Positions 6,609-9,423 of a stretch of DNA of 9,423 nucleotides are shown in pieces; position 1 is the stretch's first letter; every line of letters starts with the position of its first letter. This DNA comes from an uncultured Lachnospiraceae bacterium. GTDB lineage: Bacteria > Bacillota > Clostridia > Lachnospirales > Lachnospiraceae. The stretch spans positions 1 through 9,423 of the forward strand of contig CAJTXH010000111.1 in assembly GCA_910580005.1 (NCBI GenBank), written 5' to 3'. The notes beneath the pieces were generated by a model. That model did no database searches. It worked only from the letters and a program-made list of their open reading frames with translations, and had not been told where the DNA came from. Both the position numbers and the translations under genes were made by a program.

Positions 6609-7496
6609 TTACATAAGCTGTGTATATTTTTTCATAACAGCAATGCTAATCTGTGAAAGTTCTGGTATTTCTTTAGATATATTTAATCCTGCCAGCTTAT
6701 CAATATCCTCTGCAAGGCACATCCCCTCAAATCCATAATTGCTCTTCTGTATACTGAATAAAATATCCTTTACCTTATCTGCATCTTCGTTCTCACCTTT
6801 AACAAGAATATACTTTTCCTTTAAGTCTTCAACAAAGCCCTGCTCCGCTATTTTGCCTTTCTCCATTATTATTGCATAGTCTGTTACATTCTCCATATCT
6901 GCAATATTATGTGTTGAAAAAAGCACGCTGTTCCCACCATTGCCCTGTTCCAGATACTCCCTTATCATCTGGCAAAGTTTATCACGCATCAGCGGGTCGA
7001 GAGGGGAAGCAGGTTCATCAAGCAAAAGCATCTTTGTTTCCCTTGCAAATACATTTGCAAGTACAACTTTCATTTTCATTCCGTCTGAAAGTTTATTAAA
7101 TCCCTTATTTTTCTTTTGTATTCCTGAAATCTCTATGCCTAATAATTTGCAAATCCCATAAAATCTGTCTTTATCAAACTTTTCAAACAAAAGTCCGCTT
7201 GCATCTGCTATTTGCTCTATCGTCCAGTGTGGCATAAAATAATTGCCTGGCCCAGTATATCCAATATTTTCACGTATAACCTTTTCTTCTTTCTCTCCAT
7301 TAAAATAATCTATAGTCCCTTTATAATCCAGACGTACACCTGCAAGTATATTTATAAATGTACTCTTTCCTGCACCATTTTCACCAATAAGCGCTGTTGC
7401 AAAACCCTTTGGAATATTTAATGATGGTATATCTAATACAAAACTTTTAAATTTTTTATATAAATTATTAATACTTACTACATTGTCCGTATCCAT
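6609..7496 (-). CDS. ABC transporter ATP-binding protein (YtrB-like)
   Basis: A 295-residue ATPase. It shows Walker A GENGAGKS (38-45), signature LSDGM (136-140), Walker B MLLLDEP with Glu161, D-loop PLD (165-167) and H-loop His196. The Q-loop is unusual: where the other ATPase in this window has Gln85 in NIGAVVQ, this one reads NIGYTGP, putting Pro83 at that place. The region after Walker B to about residue 215 is standard; residues 216-295 form a C-terminal extension ending in IAVMKKYTQLM. An GAGGAG site lies seven bases before the ATG and overlaps the stop of the GntR gene 12 bases upstream. Following a YtrA-type repressor and preceding two membrane genes, it matches the layout of ytr-like exporters that respond to cell-wall antibiotics in Firmicutes. 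The substrate is unknown. Confidence 0.9.
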   Translation of the reverse strand: MDTDNVVSINNLYKKFKSFVLDIPSLNIPKGFATALIGENGAGKSTFINILAGVRLDYKGTIDYFNGEKEEKVIRENIGYTGPGNYFMPHWTIEQIADASGLLFEKFDKDRFYGICKLLGIEISGIQKKNKGFNKLSDGMKMKVVLANVFARETKMLLLDEPASPLDPLMRDKLCQMIREYLEQGNGGNSVLFSTHNIADMENVTDYAIIMEKGKIAEQGFVEDLKEKYILVKGENEDADKVKDILFSIQKSNYGFEGMCLAEDIDKLAGLNISKEIPELSQISIAVMKKYTQLM

Positions 7497-7508
7497 ATTC
7501 TCTCTCCT

Positions 7509-7889
7509 CTATTTTCCACTTTCTTCTGTTTCTATTAACATCTTTAAAATATTTATAAGTTCACTATCTGGCACATTAGCAATTTTAGCTGCTGATATGG
7601 CATTTAATAAATATTCCTCCATTTTTCTTATATGCTGTTCCCGTAGCATTTCACTATCCTGTGCATTAACATAATAGCCTTTACCTTGTACTGCTGTTAC
7701 AAGTCCATTTTTTTCAAGCTCCTCATATGCTTTTATAGTAGTAATAACACTAATTCTTAAGTCTTTTGCCAATCCCCTTATTGATGGAAGAAATTCACCC
7801 TGTTTAAACTTGCCTGCCAGAATATCCTCTTTGAACTGCCCAGCTATCTGCTGGTATATAGGCACTCCCGAATTTTGCATTATCCTCAA
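7509..7889 (-). CDS. GntR-family transcriptional regulator, YtrA subfamily
   Basis: A 126-residue regulator. A winged helix fills residues 10-75 with the subfamily pattern PIYQQI, LPSIRGLAKDLRISVITTIKAYEELE and GKGYYV. The short helical tail (80-120) is the dimerisation arm of the YtrA branch and has no ligand-binding FadR- or UTRA-type domain. Start choice: the frame begins at TTG (7889) with AGGTGA six bases upstream, giving the usual nine residues before PIY. An ATG three codons later (7880) has GAGG only three bases away, too close, so I keep TTG. It leads the operon with an ABC ATPase and two membrane genes, and its promoter is overlapped by matching half-sites. The simplest reading is a repressor of its own exporter operon. 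Confidence 0.9.
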   Translation of the reverse strand: MRIMQNSGVPIYQQIAGQFKEDILAGKFKQGEFLPSIRGLAKDLRISVITTIKAYEELEKNGLVTAVQGKGYYVNAQDSEMLREQHIRKMEEYLLNAISAAKIANVPDSELINILKMLIETEESGK

Positions 7890-7924
7890 ATATCTTCACC
7901 TGCCTTAATAACAATTATATGTAG

Positions 7925-7960
7925 TATAAACTGTTTATATGTTATATATACACTATAAAC
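7925..7960. promoter_or_regulatory. Operator array for the YtrA-like repressor
   Basis: A perfect 15-base palindrome, TATAAAC-T-GTTTATA (7925-7939), lies at the predicted transcript start. A third half-site TATAAAC (7954-7960) lies between the -10 and -35 boxes. Binding at both would block polymerase, as expected for autorepression. The link to this regulator is by position only. Confidence 0.6.
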
Positions 7961-7973
7961 AATTATTTGTCAA
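7945..7973 (-). promoter_or_regulatory. Promoter of the YtrA-like ABC exporter operon
   Basis: On the minus strand a perfect TTGACA (7968-7973) is followed after 17 bases by TATATA (7945-7950), with a start near 7938. The leader to the TTG start is about 50 bases and contains AGGTGA. This is the best -35 box in the window. The half-site at 7954-7960 lies in the spacer. Confidence 0.7.
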
Positions 7974-8030
7974 TACCAAATAATAAAATTATCCTAATAT
8001 AGGTAACAACAAATAAAATATACTTTCCTA

Positions 8031-8083
8031 TAAAGTAAAAAACAGGTTATAGAATTGAATTCTATAACCTGCCATTTACTTTA
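8031..8083 (-). terminator. Strong intrinsic terminator after the Lrp-like gene
   Basis: CAGGTTATAGAAT (8043-8055) and ATTCTATAACCTG (8059-8071) pair over 13 bases around TGA, followed on the minus strand by six T residues (8042-8037). Outside this, TAAAGTAAA (8031-8039) and TTTACTTTA (8075-8083) are also perfectly complementary, so the whole 53-base block is one nested inverted repeat. It starts four bases after the Lrp-like stop codon and isolates that gene from the exporter operon. Confidence 0.92.
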
Positions 8084-8086
8084 TAT

Positions 8087-8533
8087 TTATATACGTATTT
8101 CCCTGTGGTCTACACAGGTTGAAAATACTATAAGGGTCTTTGTACGCCCATACCGTTGCAATTCACCTATAAACTGATCCAATTCATCTGTACTTGGAAA
8201 TAACACTTCAAGTAACATTGAATAATCCCCCGTAACACAATTACATTCAATAACATTTTTACATTCTCTGATATATGGATAAAATTCTTCTTTATCAACA
8301 GGTGATACTTCAAGATTAATAAACGCCTTAATATGGTATCCAAGCTTTACAGGATTAACACATGCGTGAAATCCCTGTATATATCCATTATATAAAAGAT
8401 TATCAATTCTTACAGAAACAGCAGGCGAAGATAAAAAAACTTTTTCCGCAATTTCTTTTAAAGATATCCTCGCATTTTCCTGTAGCATTGTTATAATCTG
8501 CTTATCAATATTATCAAGTTCATTATTTTTCAT
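8087..8533 (-). CDS. Lrp/AsnC-family transcriptional regulator
   Basis: A 148-residue regulator of the usual family length. Residues 8-50 form the helix-turn-helix (LDNIDKQIITMLQENARISLKEIAEKVFLSSPAVSVRI read in two halves), and residues 66-140 form the effector-binding RAM domain with the TGDYSMLLEV strand. Such proteins form octamers, bind small molecules, mostly amino acids, and wrap DNA to control amino-acid metabolism or transport. An AGGGG site lies six bases before the ATG. It is a single-gene unit with its own promoter and terminator, so its targets cannot be read from neighbours. Family members often control themselves; an imperfect AAACA/TGTTT repeat around 8550-8573 near the transcript start could serve, but this is weak. 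Confidence 0.93.
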   Translation of the reverse strand: MKNNELDNIDKQIITMLQENARISLKEIAEKVFLSSPAVSVRIDNLLYNGYIQGFHACVNPVKLGYHIKAFINLEVSPVDKEEFYPYIRECKNVIECNCVTGDYSMLLEVLFPSTDELDQFIGELQRYGRTKTLIVFSTCVDHREIRI

Positions 8534-8575
8534 ACTGCACCCCTCCCTACAAACACTATACTAAACGTTGTTTTT

Positions 8576-8604
8576 ATTATAGTCCGTTTCTTTATGACAG
8601 GCAA
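8576..8604 (-). promoter_or_regulatory. Promoter of the Lrp-like gene
   Basis: On the minus strand TTGCCT (8599-8604) and a perfect TATAAT (8576-8581) are 17 bases apart, giving a start near 8569 and a leader of about 35 bases. It lies 25 bases beyond the stop of the YjbR-like gene, so the Lrp-like gene is independently transcribed. Confidence 0.65.
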
Positions 8605-8628
8605 GGGATAAAATATTTAATAAAATTA

Positions 8629-8967
8629 TTATTGCTTCCTTCCAGTAATTAAATCATAACTTTCTGCAATCATTCTTTTTATATCATTATCAGGTATACT
8701 TCCATCCAGAATTATTGTATTCCAGTGTTCTTTATTCTGGTGGTAACCTGGCTGTACTGACTTATATGTATTTCTCCAGAAATCCCTCCACTGGATATCT
8801 GCTTTAACATTAACACACATATAACCATTTCTGGCGTATGTCCATGCAAATGCTTTTTTATTACCTTTATATCTTAGTAATACCCAGTTATCATCACGAA
8901 AAGGTGCATCTATATATACATCATTAAATGACAAACCATATTCTAGTATCTCTTCCCTCTGTTTCAT
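8629..8967 (-). CDS. MmcQ/YjbR-family protein of unknown function
   Basis: A 112-residue soluble protein. The conserved C-terminal block PGYHQNKEHWNTIILDGSIPD (73-93) and the central RYKGNKKAFAWTY stretch are the hallmarks of the MmcQ/YjbR family, small alpha/beta proteins of cyaY-like fold with no settled biochemical role. Start choice: the open frame extends upstream to 9033, inside the tRNA-Lys gene and across its terminator, so that start is not real. The ATG at 8967 has TAGGAG about 11 bases upstream and gives the normal family length. Only 24 bases separate it from the end of the tRNA terminator, and I find no promoter in that space. It may depend on readthrough or on a promoter within the tRNA-Lys/terminator sequence. 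Confidence 0.85.
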   Translation of the reverse strand: MKQREEILEYGLSFNDVYIDAPFRDDNWVLLRYKGNKKAFAWTYARNGYMCVNVKADIQWRDFWRNTYKSVQPGYHQNKEHWNTIILDGSIPDNDIKRMIAESYDLITGRKQ

Positions 8968-8990
8968 AATACCTATTTCTCCTACAAAGC

Positions 8991-9022
8991 AAAAAAATCC
9001 AGTAATAAATGTTACTGGATTT
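8991..9022 (-). terminator. Intrinsic terminator of the tRNA operon
   Basis: ATCCAGTAA (8997-9005) and TTACTGGAT (9012-9020) pair over nine bases around a six-base loop, extended by two A-T pairs, and are followed on the minus strand by a T-run (8997-8991). It begins four bases after the tRNA-Lys discriminator base. Confidence 0.92.
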
Positions 9023-9025
9023 AAA

Positions 9026-9098
9026 TGAGACACGGGGGAATCGAACCCCCGACAACTTGATTAAAAGTCAAGTGCTCTACCAACTGAGCTAGTGTCCC
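9026..9098 (-). tRNA. tRNA-Lys (anticodon UUU)
   Basis: The 73 bases fold as a complete cloverleaf: acceptor GGGACAC/GTGTCTC with one G-U pair, D-arm AGCTCAGTTGGTAGAGC, anticodon stem CTTGA/TCAAG with loop CTTTTAA (TTT), and T-arm GGGGG-TTCGATT-CCCCC. The discriminator is A. The CCA end is not encoded; the next bases are TTT. It is the last tRNA of the operon, directly before the terminator. Confidence 0.97.
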
Positions 9099-9102
9099 AT
9101 CA

Positions 9103-9120
9103 TATCTGCCCTTGCAGATA
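9103..9120 (-). other. Spacer hairpin between tRNA-Phe and tRNA-Lys
   Basis: TATCTGC (9103-9109) and GCAGATA (9114-9120) pair perfectly around a four-base loop. The hairpin nearly fills the 25-base spacer, leaving three to four bases to each mature tRNA end. No T-run follows, so it is not a terminator; it may guide or limit RNase processing of the precursor. Confidence 0.6.
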
Positions 9121-9123
9121 CAA

Positions 9124-9195
<72 letters not shown>

Positions 9196-9196
<1 letters not shown>

Positions 9197-9223
9197 ATTA
9201 GATATTTATACAAATATCTAATG
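9196..9223 (-). other. Spacer hairpin between initiator tRNA-Met and tRNA-Phe
   Basis: CATTAGATATTT (9196-9207) pairs perfectly with AAATATCTAATG (9212-9223) around a four-base loop: twelve pairs that fill the whole spacer and include the first base of tRNA-Phe (9196). There is no T-run after it, so it is not a terminator. Pairing would compete with the closing base pair of tRNA-Phe at the RNase P cleavage site. Confidence 0.65.
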
Positions 9224-9225
9224 AA

Positions 9226-9299
9226 TGGCGGGAACAGGATTTGAACCTGTGACCTTCGGGTTATGAGCCCGACGAGCTTCCTAGCTGCTCCATCCCGCG
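9226..9299 (-). tRNA. Initiator tRNA-Met (anticodon CAU)
   Basis: A 74-base cloverleaf that reads as the initiator: acceptor CGCGGGA opposite TCCCGCC with an unpaired first position, three G-C pairs in the anticodon stem (TCGGG/CCCGA), loop CTCATAA and T-arm ACAGG-TTCAAAT-CCTGT. The 1-72 mismatch is C-C and not the usual C-A. The discriminator is A and CCA is not encoded; TTC follows. Confidence 0.95.
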
Positions 9300-9372
9300 T
9301 TAAATAATAAATCTTTAATACTATATACAAGCTATACTATAAATAGAACAACCTGCCTTATCTTATGTTAAA

Positions 9373-9423
9373 TGGATGGAGAAGGATTCGAACCTTCGAA
9401 GGCGAAGCCAACAGATTTACAGT
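9373..9423 (-). tRNA. tRNA-Tyr (anticodon GUA), 5' part outside the window
   Basis: The 3' half of a tRNA runs off the window edge. Visible are the anticodon loop CTGTAAA (GTA at 9418-9420), the long class II variable arm (GGCTTCGCC core), the T-arm GAAGG-TTCGAAT-CCTTC, and the acceptor strand TCCATCC with discriminator A. The long variable arm and GTA together identify Tyr. CCA is not encoded. The 73-base spacer to the initiator tRNA-Met has no clear hairpin, unlike the next two spacers. Confidence 0.93.

Noticed and set aside
8968..9033. Upstream extension of the YjbR-like frame
   Set aside because: It would begin inside tRNA-Lys and read through the terminator hairpin; the ATG at 8967 has a ribosome site and gives the normal family length.
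9300..9372. Possible internal promoter between tRNA-Tyr and tRNA-Met (TTGTTC with TATATA 18 bases on)
   Set aside because: The match is weak, the spacer is AT-rich and continuous transcription from tRNA-Tyr is the simpler reading.

Overview
The window is AT-rich DNA (by eye roughly one third G+C) from a low-GC Gram-positive bacterium. Strong AGGAGG-type ribosome binding sites, sigma-A-like promoters, a YtrA-type GntR regulator, a clostridial-style siroheme reductase and tRNA genes without an encoded CCA point to Clostridia. My best guess is the gut Lachnospiraceae; this is inference from protein style, not a database match. Every gene I can support lies on the minus strand, so the text below follows transcription from high to low coordinates.

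9423-9026 holds the distal end of a tRNA operon (Tyr partial, initiator Met, Phe, Lys). Its Met-Phe and Phe-Lys spacers contain perfect hairpins, and it closes with a strong intrinsic terminator at 8991-9022. A YjbR/MmcQ-like gene (8629-8967) starts only 24 nt after that terminator. Next comes an Lrp/AsnC-type regulator (8087-8533) with its own promoter and a very strong terminator. 7973-5334 is a four-gene ABC exporter operon: a YtrA-like GntR repressor, an ATPase and two unrecognised six-helix membrane proteins, preceded by a promoter overlapped by TATAAAC/GTTTATA operator half-sites. A monocistronic nitrite/sulfite reductase (3694-5238) has its own promoter and hairpin terminator. 3457-1661 is a second, two-gene ABC system of the BcrA/lantibiotic-immunity type, whose promoter carries two inverted repeats. 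1475-131 is a two-gene membrane module: a short MotA/TolQ/ExbB-like protein followed by a protein with a reduced MotA-like four-helix region joined to a C-terminal LuxR/GerE helix-turn-helix. The left edge carries two similar hairpins.

The two ABC operons look like export or envelope-defence functions. The reductase and Lrp-like regulator are metabolic. The MotA-like/LuxR pair is the most unusual part: it reads as a membrane-tethered transcription factor with a proton-channel-like partner, and I know of no defined function for it.
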